A DNA stretch of 64,000 nucleotides from Phycisphaerales bacterium (lineage in GTDB: Bacteria; Planctomycetota; Phycisphaerae; Phycisphaerales; UBA1924). The position numbers and the translations under genes are program-made. The stretch covers positions 852,268 to 916,267 of the forward strand of contig JAVJVK010000004.1 in assembly GCA_040221175.1 (NCBI GenBank), written 5' to 3'. Of this stretch, positions 1 through 9,970 are shown piece after piece (the stretch's first letter is position 1; each line of letters starts with the position of its first letter). The notes beneath the pieces were generated by a model that saw only the letters and a list, made by a program, of their open reading frames with translations, was not told the DNA's origin and did no database searches.

Positions 1-1
1 G

Positions 2-58
2 CCGGCGATGGATGAGGCGGCGGCCAGGGCGGCGATCGAGGAGGTGCTGGGTGGGTGA
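2..58 (+). CDS. C-terminal tail of an upstream gene (partial)
   Basis: An open frame enters from the left edge and ends at a TGA at 56-58. It encodes about 18 residues ending in EEVLGG. The composition (alanine- and glutamate-rich helix) fits a protein C terminus, and the stop overlaps the GTG at 51 that could start the next gene, as expected for a coupled pair. Too little is visible to name the product. Confidence 0.35.
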   Translation, partial: PAMDEAAARAAIEEVLGG

Positions 59-1292
59 GCGGCCGGTGAGGATGCGGGAAGCGCACGCGCACGTGTTGGC
101 GCACGGTCGAGCCATGGACATGGTGCAACTGGACGCCTGCGCCACCGCACAGGACATGCTCGACGCCATCGCCGATGCGGCCATCGGGCGCGACGTGGTG
201 CTCGCGCACGGAGCTCGGCCTGAATCATGGGTCGAGCCGGGTTGGCCGACGCTCGATGAGCTCGACCACGCCAGCCCGGAAGCAAGCGTTGCGGCGTGGT
301 GCTTCGACTACCACGCCATCATGGTGAATTCCAACGCGATGTCGACCATCGGCATCGATGTCAGTAGTCCGGATCCGCAGGGAGGCCAGATCGGGAGGAA
401 GCCCGACGGAACCCTCTCGGGCGTGCTTTATGAGGCCGCTGCCGGCCTGGCGTGGAAGCAACTCGAACCGAAGGGCGTCGACCCAACGGCACTGCTCCGG
501 GCCATCGAGCACCTCACGACGCATGGCTTCACCCATGTGCATGACTTGAAGTCCCAGCCCGACCTCGGCCCTGCGCTCGCGGGGCTGCAACGACCGCACG
601 CCTTCGAACTCTCGCTGTACCCCCTGGTCCAGGACCTCCCCGAAGCCCTCAAGACTCGGCACGACTGGCAGTCCGACCAGATCCGCCTCGCGGGTGGCAA
701 GATCTTCGTCGACGGCACGCTCAACAGCCGCACGGCATGGATGCTCCACCCCTTCGCCGATGGCCGGGCCGAACATCCGTCGGGCATGCAGCTCATGAGC
801 GACAAGCAGATCGAGGACGCCATCCGGCTGTGCATGAGCGAGGGACTGCAACTGGCCGCCCACGCCATCGGCGATGCCGCCGTGCGGGCGGTGCTCGACG
901 CCACCGAGCGGGCGCGGGCGCCGAGGGGCACCGTGCGCATCGAGCACGCCGAGGTGATCGACGAGGCCGACGTACCACGGTTCGCCGAGCTTGGCGTCAT
1001 CGCCAGCGTGCAGCCGTGCCACCTTCTGTATGACATCGAGGCATTGCGGCGGGCCTGCCCAGATCGGCTAGACCGCGTGCTGCCGCTGCGGGAGTTGATC
1101 GACAGCGGCCTGAAGCCCGGCCGCGACATCCTCTTCGGCAGCGATACGCCCATCGTGCGGCCCGACCCCGAAGACTCGATCCTCGCGGCGACCAATCGCG
1201 GGCGGGCGAATATGCGTCTTGAGGACGGCATCGCACCGGGGCAAGCGATCTCGCAGGCCGAGGCGTGGGCGTGCTTTGACGCGGATGCGTAG
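51..1292 (+). CDS. Amidohydrolase family protein (YtcJ-like barrel, lacking the flanking beta-sandwich)
   Basis: This is a metal-dependent hydrolase of the amidohydrolase superfamily, probably YtcJ-like (Amidohydro_3). The N-terminal HxH metal motif is in EAHAHVLAHG, a further metal-site histidine lies in LAAHAIGDAAV, another in RIEHAEV, and the late aspartate in LFGSDTPIV. The family normally runs to 530-580 residues, with a beta-sandwich built from both termini. Here the HxH motif is only about 10 residues from the start, and the protein stops at the point where the family continues into its C-terminal half-sandwich, so the barrel stands almost alone at about 413 residues. GTG at 51 overlaps the upstream stop. 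ATG at 72 is the alternative, and an ATG at 12 is possible but reads through Arg-rich sequence. The substrate is unknown. Confidence 0.75.
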   Translation: MGERPVRMREAHAHVLAHGRAMDMVQLDACATAQDMLDAIADAAIGRDVVLAHGARPESWVEPGWPTLDELDHASPEASVAAWCFDYHAIMVNSNAMSTIGIDVSSPDPQGGQIGRKPDGTLSGVLYEAAAGLAWKQLEPKGVDPTALLRAIEHLTTHGFTHVHDLKSQPDLGPALAGLQRPHAFELSLYPLVQDLPEALKTRHDWQSDQIRLAGGKIFVDGTLNSRTAWMLHPFADGRAEHPSGMQLMSDKQIEDAIRLCMSEGLQLAAHAIGDAAVRAVLDATERARAPRGTVRIEHAEVIDEADVPRFAELGVIASVQPCHLLYDIEALRRACPDRLDRVLPLRELIDSGLKPGRDILFGSDTPIVRPDPEDSILAATNRGRANMRLEDGIAPGQAISQAEAWACFDADA

Positions 1293-1420
1293 AACCACGC
1301 ATTTTGCTAGGTGCTTTCCCGGAGCAAATCAGAATCGTTCCAAACTATTGCGTTCTATTTACACATAAGCGTGCCGCCCCAGACGTACGTCGGCTCGGCG
1401 CCTCAACCCTCGCTCTCTCG

Positions 1421-1455
1421 GGCGGGCTCAGACCTTCGGGTCGGGCCCGCCTTTC
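1421..1455 (+). terminator. Hairpin terminator, possibly bidirectional
   Basis: GGCGGGCTC at 1421-1429 pairs with GGGCCCGCC at 1443-1451 (one G-U pair), with an inner ACC/GGT stem closed by a TTCG loop, followed by TTTCT. It sits 128 bases after the amidohydrolase and directly after the minus-strand dockerin remnant, so it may serve either strand. Confidence 0.55.
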
Positions 1456-1459
1456 TGGT

Positions 1460-1721
1460 TCACGGGCAGCCTGCAACGAGAGCACTCTGGGAGGCGAAGA
1501 AGTGGAAGACGGTCAACTCGCCGTCGTCGTCGAGGACGGCGGGGCAGTCATCAGCGCGTGCCGTCGTCGTAGACCTCCAGCGTCTGAACGCTCAGGCCGA
1601 AGCCGCCGCTGGCGCCGCCGTCCAGGCCAGACCAGGTGCAGACCTGCCCGGCCGCGACGCCGCCCATCGCTGCCAACGAAAGAGCGCCCAGGAACACTCG
1701 ACATTGATTCAGTGGCCGCAT
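1460..1721 (-). pseudogene. Collapsed remnant of a secreted dockerin-tailed protein
   Basis: Only the two ends of a secreted protein remain. The frame from ATG at 1721 to TGA at 1551 gives 56 residues: a good signal peptide (MRPLNQCRVFLGALSLAAMG, cleavage near AAGQ), then VCTWSGLDGG and EVYDDGTR, the usual opening of planctomycete proteins of the 'DDGTGPALYAGG' type. One frame over, the next codons run straight into DDDGELTVFHFF and end in ALVAGCP before TGA at 1460-1462. This matches the second half of the tails at 10488 and 27695. The body of the protein and the first calcium loop are gone, and the joint is out of frame, so this is an internal deletion plus frameshift. Point changes (FHFFASQ for FDFLAFQ) show further decay. 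Confidence 0.7.
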
Positions 1722-1832
1722 TTCTCAGCCCTGCTTCTCCATGAGTACGGCGATCCACCGAGTTCTGTCGCGGAACCCGGCACATCCGCCCGTGAGCGGC
1801 TCGATCGGGCTCGGCGGTGGGAGTCGGTTTCC

Positions 1833-1838
1833 TAGACT
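1833..1838 (+). promoter_or_regulatory. -10-like TAGACT for uvrB
   Basis: TAGACT ends 6 bases before the ATG of uvrB, and no Shine-Dalgarno lies between. No clear -35 is seen. Confidence 0.45.
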
Positions 1839-1844
1839 CTGTTG

Positions 1845-4061
<2,217 letters not shown>

Positions 4062-4076
4062 GGACCCTCACGAGCA

Positions 4077-4217
4077 ATGGACCGACGCGAAAAGCTAAAG
4101 ACCTACTTCATCGGCTTCGGCATCGGGCTGATCCTGTGCGGCCTGATGCTGTACACGCGGTGGAAGTGGCACCAGGCCAACCCGCCGCCCCCGCCACAGC
4201 AGCAACAGGCCCCCTAG
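4077..4217 (+). CDS. Small single-pass membrane protein, 46 residues
   Basis: A short frame begins 15 bases after uvrB. It has a charged N terminus (MDRREKLKTYF), one hydrophobic helix (about residues 11-26, with FGIGLILCGLML), a basic/aromatic flank (TRWKWHQ) and a proline-then-glutamine tail. This is the layout of a small inner-membrane protein with its C terminus in the cytoplasm or periplasm. Its TAG stop lies in the palindrome CTAG, which is also the stop codon of the convergent nnrD on the other strand. Function unknown. It may be co-transcribed with uvrB. Confidence 0.65.
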   Translation: MDRREKLKTYFIGFGIGLILCGLMLYTRWKWHQANPPPPPQQQQAP

Positions 4218-5179
4218 CCGCGCAGCGCCGTAACCGCTTCGGGCAGTGCTTCGGCAAGTTCCATCGGCGTCAGCCCGGCGTCGGCGTGATGGCTCTCTCG
4301 CCAGAGGCGGGCCGCGTGGGCGTGGGCCACGACGGCGCAGCGGGCGATCTCGAAGAGCGTGAGCTTGCCGTCGTCGCCCATGTGCTTCACACGCTCGCCA
4401 AGCTTCGCTCGGGCCAGTTCGTGCATCACGGGCCGTGCATGCTGGGCGATGAGTCCGCCAAGGAGGCCCGCGAGCACGTCGCCCGTGCCACCGGTCGCAA
4501 GAGCCGAGTCGGCAGTCTCGTCGCTCCAGGTCTGGATGCCGTCGCTGACGACGGTGCGGGCGCCCTTCAGCACCACGACGCAGCCCAGGCGTTGTGCGAG
4601 CGCCTCGGCGGCAGCGGGACGCCGGGTGTCGTCGGTGGCGTTGGCGTCCATGCCCAGGGCGTCGGCCAGGCGGGCGAATTCGCCTGGGTGCGGCGTGACG
4701 ACCGCCGGCGCGTGGAAGTCCAGGGCGAGTTGGGGCGTCTGGGCCAGTTCGTTGATCGCGTCGGCATCGATCACCACGGGCATGGCCTTCTGTTGGATGG
4801 CTCGTAGCGCCAGCGCCGCGGGCCCTGAACCACGGCCCAGCCCCGGCCCGATGACCAGCGCATCGGCTTCTTCGAGCACGGTGTCGAGCACGGCAACCGC
4901 CTCGCTGGCGAGCAAGGCGCCGCGCGCATCGGTCGGCAGCGATCGACCGGTGGCATGGGCCGAGATCCCCAGCGCTTCGTTCAGCACGCCCTCGGGGCAC
5001 ACCAGTTGCACCAGCCCGGCGCCCGACCGCGTCGCCGCGTGGGCCGCCAGGGCCGGAGCCCCGAGCATGCGTGTGTGCGCCAGCGCGCACCCGCCGACCA
5101 CGGCGACGCGTCCGAAGTCGCCCTTGTGGCCCGCATTCGGGCGCGCGGGGAGCCGGGGACGGGGCAGCTTTCCGGTCAT
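4214..5179 (-). CDS. nnrD: ADP-dependent NAD(P)H-hydrate dehydratase
   Basis: This repair enzyme dehydrates damaged NAD(P)H hydrates back to NAD(P)H using ADP. The ribokinase-like fold is shown by the HPGEFARL motif, VVVLKGARTVV, and GTGDVLAGLLGG with the catalytic aspartate and anion hole. The length of 321 residues fits a stand-alone dehydratase; the epimerase half (NnrE) seen in many bacteria is absent. ATG at 5179 overlaps the stop of the upstream transglutaminase-like gene as ATGA, so the two are translationally coupled. An open frame continues upstream, but it lies inside that gene. Confidence 0.9.
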   Translation of the reverse strand: MTGKLPRPRLPARPNAGHKGDFGRVAVVGGCALAHTRMLGAPALAAHAATRSGAGLVQLVCPEGVLNEALGISAHATGRSLPTDARGALLASEAVAVLDTVLEEADALVIGPGLGRGSGPAALALRAIQQKAMPVVIDADAINELAQTPQLALDFHAPAVVTPHPGEFARLADALGMDANATDDTRRPAAAEALAQRLGCVVVLKGARTVVSDGIQTWSDETADSALATGGTGDVLAGLLGGLIAQHARPVMHELARAKLGERVKHMGDDGKLTLFEIARCAVVAHAHAARLWRESHHADAGLTPMELAEALPEAVTALRG

Positions 5180-6615
5180 CGCGTCGCCTCCACGTCGATC
5201 GTCAGCGCGCCGAGCGTGGGCACCAGTTCTCTCCACAAGTCGTTCGCGTCGGCGCCGTCGGAAACCGAGAGGGCGATCTGCGCCGCGTGCCTGGGGCGAA
5301 GCCGCTGGGTAGCGTCCAGGTCGAGCCATCGCGCGTCATCGTCGTGCTCGACCAGCGCCTGCACCCACACATGATACACGAACGCCGGCGGCGCCCCGGG
5401 GGCGGCCGTTTCGTAGCTCAGCCCCGCCACGAGCCTCGAGGGAATACCGCGAGCACGAAGCATGGCCGCCAGCAGCGTCGCGTGCTCGGTGCAGTCGCCC
5501 GAACGGTCACGCGCCACCGTCGCGGCGCTGGCCAGCGCTACGTCGAGGTTCTTGCTGGTGATGTAGCGGTGCACGAACGAACGCAACGCCTCGCCCTGCG
5601 CCCGGGCGGTCGCGGCGGGCGGCAACTGACGGGTTGCCCGCTCGGCCAGCTCACGTACGAGCGCGTCGTCGATCTCCAGCAGCGGCGTGGCCGCGAGATA
5701 TCGCTGTCGGGCCTGCTCGTCGATTTGCGCCGCCGGTCCCGAGTCGTTCAGATCGATCGTTACGCGGACGGCGCCGCCTTCGAGTCGCTGGGCTTCTTGC
5801 GGGCCGGTGGTCAATGCGGGGACGTCTTCGCCGCGGAGGACGAAGATAGCCGAACGCACGCGCTGGTGCCCACGAATGGCTCTCGAAGCCGTCACGCGCG
5901 TGGCGTCGATGAGGTCGGGCGGGCTGGCCAGCGCCCGCCGGGCCGTCGCCTCGTCGCTCAGCACGATTTCCTGGGAAACCGCGCCGATCGACGTCACGGC
6001 ACGCACGAGGTGGCCCTGGGCGTCGAGCCACTCGTGCACCACCCGCTCCTCATCGCCGCGCCGGGTCTCGAAGCGCACGGCCTTGATCGGCTCGCCCAGC
6101 ACGTCGATGGACTCTTCGCCCGTGCGTGTGCGCCGCGTCGGCACCGGGTCGAGCCCGCTGAGCGGGTCGGCCACCTGCGTGCTGATGGTCGCATCGCCCG
6201 CGGCGATGCGCTCGGCCAGGTATCGGCGCTCGGCATCCGGCCCGACGTAGACGCCCTCGGGCGCCGGCTCGGTCGTGGCCTGTCCGTCGTCCTCGACCCG
6301 CACGGTGCGGCCGTCGAAGCGCCACGCCGTGACCTCGTCGCGGTCGCCCTCGATGCGGCGGCGCATGCCGTGGAGGTTGCCGTGGGTGGACTCGACGACC
6401 TCGCTCTCGAATGCCGTGACGACGATCGCCCCCTGCCGCCCCACCGCCACGCGCATCGCCGTGGTCGTGGTGATCAGGTCCCCGGCCTGGCTGCGCTCGA
6501 TGGTCATCCATCCGGCGGGCTCGCCGCGGAGCTTGACGACGTACCACCGAGTCTGGGCGGCGGCGCTGGCCGCCAACGCAAGTACAACGCCCACCATGGC
6601 CACCACGCGGAGCAT
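5176..6615 (-). CDS. Secreted transglutaminase-like protein
   Basis: The 479-residue product starts with a signal peptide (MLRVVAMVGVVLALAASAAA). A transglutaminase-core domain lies in the C-terminal half: the catalytic Cys is in SGDCTEHATLLAAMLRARG, the His in VYHVWVQALV, and the Asp in WLDLDAT. In bacteria this fold is mostly a papain-like protease or cross-linking enzyme of the periplasm or cell surface; the substrate here is unknown. The N-terminal 300 residues look like the beta-rich region that often precedes such domains in planctomycetes. It is the first gene of a pair with nnrD. A TAGGAT hexamer sits 6 bases upstream of ATG. It is divergent from tatD, with only about 40 bases between the two starts. 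Confidence 0.8.
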   Translation of the reverse strand: MLRVVAMVGVVLALAASAAAQTRWYVVKLRGEPAGWMTIERSQAGDLITTTTAMRVAVGRQGAIVVTAFESEVVESTHGNLHGMRRRIEGDRDEVTAWRFDGRTVRVEDDGQATTEPAPEGVYVGPDAERRYLAERIAAGDATISTQVADPLSGLDPVPTRRTRTGEESIDVLGEPIKAVRFETRRGDEERVVHEWLDAQGHLVRAVTSIGAVSQEIVLSDEATARRALASPPDLIDATRVTASRAIRGHQRVRSAIFVLRGEDVPALTTGPQEAQRLEGGAVRVTIDLNDSGPAAQIDEQARQRYLAATPLLEIDDALVRELAERATRQLPPAATARAQGEALRSFVHRYITSKNLDVALASAATVARDRSGDCTEHATLLAAMLRARGIPSRLVAGLSYETAAPGAPPAFVYHVWVQALVEHDDDARWLDLDATQRLRPRHAAQIALSVSDGADANDLWRELVPTLGALTIDVEATR

Positions 6616-6621
6616 GCCGGG

Positions 6622-6627
6622 ATCCTA
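6622..6627 (-). promoter_or_regulatory. -10-like TAGGAT for the transglutaminase-like gene
   Basis: On the minus strand TAGGAT ends 6 bases before the ATG, with no Shine-Dalgarno in between. Confidence 0.45.
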
Positions 6628-6643
6628 GAGAGCCCGGCTTGTG

Positions 6644-6649
6644 TAGGGT
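6644..6649 (+). promoter_or_regulatory. -10-like TAGGGT for tatD
   Basis: TAGGGT ends 5 bases before the GTG of tatD. It lies back to back with the minus-strand hexamer at 6622-6627. Confidence 0.4.
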
Positions 6650-6654
6650 TGGGC

Positions 6655-7455
6655 GTGATCGATACGCATTGCCACCTGACGTTTCCGCAGTTCGAGGGCC
6701 GCGTGCCCGAGGAATTGGCCGAGGCCGCACGCCACGGCGTGGCCGGCTGCATCACCATCAGCACCACGCCCTCGAATGCCCTGGCCTGCCTGGACCTGGC
6801 CCAGCGCCATCCGAACGTCTGGTGCAGCGCGGGCATCCATCCCCTGTACGCCGCCGAAGGCCCCTTCGATTTCACCCCCTTGCGGCACTGCATCGCCCAG
6901 GACCGATGCGTGGCCTGGGGCGAGTTGGGCATGGACAACCACTACAGCGACCCGCCGCGTTCGCTGCAGGAGCCCGTGCTCATGGAGCAGCTCGCGCTCA
7001 TCCGCGAGATCGATCAGGAGGGCACGGCCGGCGCCGGCAAGCCCGTCGTGCTGCACTGCCGCGAGGCCTTCGACGACCTGATCCCGATCCTCAAGGACAG
7101 CGGCATCGCGGGCGAGCGTTTCGTCTTCCATTGCTTTACGGCCGGACCGAGCGAAGCCAGGCAGGTGCTCGATCTTGGCGCCATGATCAGCTTCACCGGC
7201 GTGGCGACGTACAAGAACGCCCCCGAGGTCATGGAAGCCGCGGTGCTCACGCCCGCCGACCGCATCATGGTCGAAACCGATGCGCCCTATCTGAGCCCCC
7301 AGCCGGTCCGCGGCGAGCGGCCCTGCCGGCCGTGGATGGTCTCGCTGACGGCCAAGCTCATCGCGAAGGCGCGGGGCGAATCGCTCGAAGACTTCGCACG
7401 CGCGACCGATGCGAATGCCGAACGGTTCTTCGGCGTGCGCACGCGTTTCGAATGA
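6655..7455 (+). CDS. tatD: TatD family DNase
   Basis: TatD proteins are metal-dependent exonucleases implicated in DNA repair and turnover. The 266-residue product has the N-terminal IDTHCH metal motif, the GIHPLY loop, the GELGMDNHY segment, VVLHCREAFDD, FHCFTAG, and the late VETDAPYLSP with the metal-binding aspartate, in the right order and at usual length. GTG at 6655 places the HxH motif at residues 5-7, as in the family; TTG at 6649 is the only close alternative. Convergent with the small membrane protein downstream. Confidence 0.9.
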   Translation: MIDTHCHLTFPQFEGRVPEELAEAARHGVAGCITISTTPSNALACLDLAQRHPNVWCSAGIHPLYAAEGPFDFTPLRHCIAQDRCVAWGELGMDNHYSDPPRSLQEPVLMEQLALIREIDQEGTAGAGKPVVLHCREAFDDLIPILKDSGIAGERFVFHCFTAGPSEARQVLDLGAMISFTGVATYKNAPEVMEAAVLTPADRIMVETDAPYLSPQPVRGERPCRPWMVSLTAKLIAKARGESLEDFARATDANAERFFGVRTRFE

Positions 7456-7476
7456 CATGCACCCGTGCGTCGGCGG

Positions 7477-7782
7477 TCAGGGCGCATTCGTCGCCGAGGG
7501 CAACGACTGGGAGGTCAACGCCGGCGGCGATTGCGTTGCCGGCTCTGACTCATCGGCGAGGGCTCGGTCCGGACCGCCGGTGAACACCCACGCCAACCCA
7601 ACAAACGAGAAGGCGACCGCCACCAGGCATACGGCGAAGTGCCACAGCGGGGTGCGGGCGCGCCGGATGCCCGGGATGGTCATGTATCGCTGCCGGCTGC
7701 TGTGAGACGCCGCCGCATGGGTGCGCCGCGATGCGGAATGTCGGGCTCGACGTCGGCCTCCGCCACGAGTCTTGCGGTTCAT
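7477..7782 (-). CDS. Small basic membrane protein, 101 residues
   Basis: The start is fixed by AAAGGAG about 8 bases before ATG at 7782. The first 45 residues are strongly basic (MNRKTRGGGRRRARHS and on). One transmembrane helix follows (about 47-67, WHFAVCLVAVAFSFVGLAWVF), then a short alanine/serine/threonine/proline tail. The positive-inside rule puts the long N-terminal arm in the cytoplasm, where it could bind nucleic acid or phospholipid. I do not recognise the family. No partner gene is obvious, as tatD faces it and the next gene upstream is 227 bases away. Confidence 0.6.
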   Translation of the reverse strand: MNRKTRGGGRRRARHSASRRTHAAASHSSRQRYMTIPGIRRARTPLWHFAVCLVAVAFSFVGLAWVFTGGPDRALADESEPATQSPPALTSQSLPSATNAP

Positions 7783-8009
7783 GCCCGAACTCCTTTGACG
7801 CTTCACCTGCGCCGCCGCTTTGTGCTCTCCCGCCTTGATTTCTCTCATCCACCTGACGCCTTCTTGCTTGCAGCGTACCAAGACCACCCCCTCGTCACCC
7901 GTGTGATCTCCCACACGTGCGGAAAACCAAAATGCGCATGGGGCTGTGGCCAGGGGCTTTATCAGGGCTCGGTGTCGCATCTGCGACAACTGCTCGCCCG
8001 CGTTTTCGT

Positions 8010-8504
8010 TCAGCTCGTGCGGGCGGCGAAGTTGATGCGCTGCTCGGCCAGGTTGGTGAGCGTGCGATCGGCCGCGCCCTCTTCCTCGAGCGTGGTCGTC
8101 AGCACCTCGGCGTCGTCGTGGCGGCCCAGCTTGCTGGCGAAGGCGCGGGCCACGCCGTAGGCGGCCATCTCATAGTGCTCGACGCGCTGGCAGCTGGCGA
8201 TGATGGCGGCGTTGCGCACGTCCTCGTCCTCGGTCTCGGCGAGGGTCTCCTGGCCTTCCTTGAGCAGGCCTTCGATGCCCTTGCACTTGTGCCCGCCCGG
8301 CTCGTAGTCGAGGTTGACGAACAGCCTGTCCACGCGGGCCAGGTGCTCCTCGGTCTCCTTGCGGTGGGCCTCCAGCGCCTTCTTGAGCTCCACGTCGGTG
8401 GCTTCTTTGATCATCGTGGGCAGCGCGTCGAGGATCTGCGTCTCGGCGCTGTGCAGGTCCTTGAGTTCGTGGACGTAGAGCTTCTCGAGGCTGTCGATCT
8501 TCAT
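8010..8504 (-). CDS. YciE/YciF-like ferritin-like protein (DUF892)
   Basis: This is a four-helix ferritin-like protein of the DUF892 family, small stress-induced proteins thought to bind a di-iron site. Visible features are the opening LEKLYVHELKDLHSAETQIL, the EAHRKETEEHLARVDRLF helix and CQRVEHYEMAAYG, with glutamates and histidines placed as in the family. It has 164 residues, the usual length. The start is fixed by AGGAGG a few bases before ATG at 8504. Three heptamer repeats lie in the upstream gap and may control it. Confidence 0.88.
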   Translation of the reverse strand: MKIDSLEKLYVHELKDLHSAETQILDALPTMIKEATDVELKKALEAHRKETEEHLARVDRLFVNLDYEPGGHKCKGIEGLLKEGQETLAETEDEDVRNAAIIASCQRVEHYEMAAYGVARAFASKLGRHDDAEVLTTTLEEEGAADRTLTNLAEQRINFAARTS

Positions 8505-8523
8505 GGTGGTTCCTCCTGCTGTA

Positions 8524-8572
8524 CGACTCGTGCTTCGCAACTTGGGCTTTGCGACTCGGGCCGGGCGACTCG
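8524..8572. promoter_or_regulatory. Three CGACTCG heptamers upstream of the DUF892 gene
   Basis: Identical CGACTCG copies start at 8524, 8552 and 8566, spaced 28 and 14 bases, so all are in phase with a 14-base step. They lie just upstream of the DUF892 start on the minus strand and could bind a regulator; this is inference. The rest of the 345-base gap (8505-8849) shows a GCGGGC/GCCCGC hairpin near 8660 and nothing that looks like a gene. Confidence 0.3.
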
Positions 8573-8849
8573 GTTTCACTTCCAGCGCCGCGGAGAACGC
8601 TACGAGCGATGGAATTCGGCCTTCAAGGGCCGGTGCGAACCATGAGGGCGATTTCACGGCGCGCGGGCGCACGCCCGCGTTGCAAGGCCGTGCGCACGCG
8701 TTGGCATGAGTCAGCGTTCATGCCGCGTTCGCCGTTCGATCGTCAAGGATTCTCGTACGCGTCCGGCGCGCGGCAACACGCCCGTCCAGGGCTTCCCGTC
8801 CCTGCGCGGGCGTGCACGCACCACGTGGTTGCGTCGGGGGCCGCGTGCC

Positions 8850-9191
8850 CTATCGCGAACGCACTCGCCGGTGGTACGCGTAGGAGCCGCCCGAGTAGTT
8901 GTAGCCGGTGGGTCGGTAGTACGACCGCCCGAACGCGGCGTTGGAGTTGTACGTGTACGTACCCGTGTTGCGGTTCATCGTGTATGGCGACGGCGCGCGG
9001 TACGCGTAGGTCGAGGGCCGGTAGGTGTTGCGGCGACCAAAGTACCCCGTGCTGTAGCGGTTGCTGCCCACGCCCATGTTCACTCGCGTGTTGAAGTCCA
9101 GCGCGTACTGCGCGACGGCTACCGTGGCGCCGAAGGCCAGCGCCACGCACGCACCGGCGAGCAGCCACGTCTTCACGTCTCGACCACGCAT
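8850..9191 (-). CDS. Secreted tyrosine/asparagine/arginine-rich protein, 113 residues
   Basis: An N-terminal signal peptide (TWLLAGACVALAFGATVAVA, cleavage near AVAQ) is followed by about 85 residues rich in Tyr, Asn, Arg, Ser and Thr with a loose SxYxY character (RPSTYAYRAPSPY, TGTYTYN, PTGYNYSGGSYAY). The mature part is low-complexity and probably disordered or surface-associated. ATG shares its A with the TGA of the upstream FKBP gene (TGATG), so the two are coupled. Family not recognised. Confidence 0.65.
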   Translation of the reverse strand: MRGRDVKTWLLAGACVALAFGATVAVAQYALDFNTRVNMGVGSNRYSTGYFGRRNTYRPSTYAYRAPSPYTMNRNTGTYTYNSNAAFGRSYYRPTGYNYSGGSYAYHRRVRSR

Positions 9192-9970
9192 CAGCGCACC
9201 TCCAGCAGCTTGACGTCGCCGATCAGGGTCTCGTTGGGCCCCACGCCCATCTCGGGCTTGCCGAAGGCCCCGTAGGCCAGCGCGGGGGGCACGGCCAGTT
9301 GCCACCAGTCGCCGGCGGACATCGAGCGGATCAGCTCGCGCACGCCGGGGGTCAGGTCGGCCAGTTCGATCTCGACGGCTTCTCCCTCGGTGAACACGCG
9401 GCCGTCAAGAAGGGCGCCGCGGAACGTCACGACGACCCTGGCCGCATCGCCCACCGCCGGGCCGTCGCCCGATTCGATCACCCGATACTGGGCCCCGCTG
9501 GGCAGCGTGACGGCGCCGGGCTGGCTCTTGAACCTGGCGTGGAAGGCCTCGCTGCGCTCCAGGTTGCGGTCGTGCAGGGCCTTGAAGTCGGCGTCGTTCT
9601 GCAGGCGACGCTCGACGATGCGCTCTTCGACGACCTGGTGGGCTGCCGCCAGGGCGTCGTCCATCGCCTGGGCGTCGACCTCGGGCGCCCGACTCGTGAC
9701 CCCCGTCGAGAAGCCCTCGACGATGCGGGCGTTGTCGAGCGTGATGCCGTCGCTCTCGAGCCCGGCGCGCACCTCGTCGCCCAGGAAGTAGCCGATGGCG
9801 TAGGCGACCGCGTCGGCATCGGCCTGGCCGACGCGCTGGGGGTTCTGGGCCTGGTCCTGCTGCAACGGACGGGCGTCGGCCTTGGGCGCCGCGTGCACGA
9901 CGGCCACGCCGACGAGCGCCGCGGCCAGGCCGATGCCCAGCACCGCCGCGGAAGTTCGAGCGTTCTTCAT
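9191..9970 (-). CDS. Exported FKBP-type peptidyl-prolyl cis-trans isomerase
   Basis: A 259-residue protein with a signal peptide (AAVLGIGLAAALVGVAVVHA), an N-terminal helical FKBP_N (Mip-like dimerisation) region with AYAIGYFLGDEV and many charged helices, and a C-terminal FKBP domain: GDAARVVVTFRG, LLDGRVF, PGVRELI, GDWWQLAVPPALAYG. It would help fold proteins in the periplasm. ATG at 9970 is preceded by GGAG at about 8 bases; ATG at 9982 is possible. Coupled to the Tyr-rich secreted protein downstream, which may be a client. Confidence 0.9.
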   Translation of the reverse strand: MKNARTSAAVLGIGLAAALVGVAVVHAAPKADARPLQQDQAQNPQRVGQADADAVAYAIGYFLGDEVRAGLESDGITLDNARIVEGFSTGVTSRAPEVDAQAMDDALAAAHQVVEERIVERRLQNDADFKALHDRNLERSEAFHARFKSQPGAVTLPSGAQYRVIESGDGPAVGDAARVVVTFRGALLDGRVFTEGEAVEIELADLTPGVRELIRSMSAGDWWQLAVPPALAYGAFGKPEMGVGPNETLIGDVKLLEVR

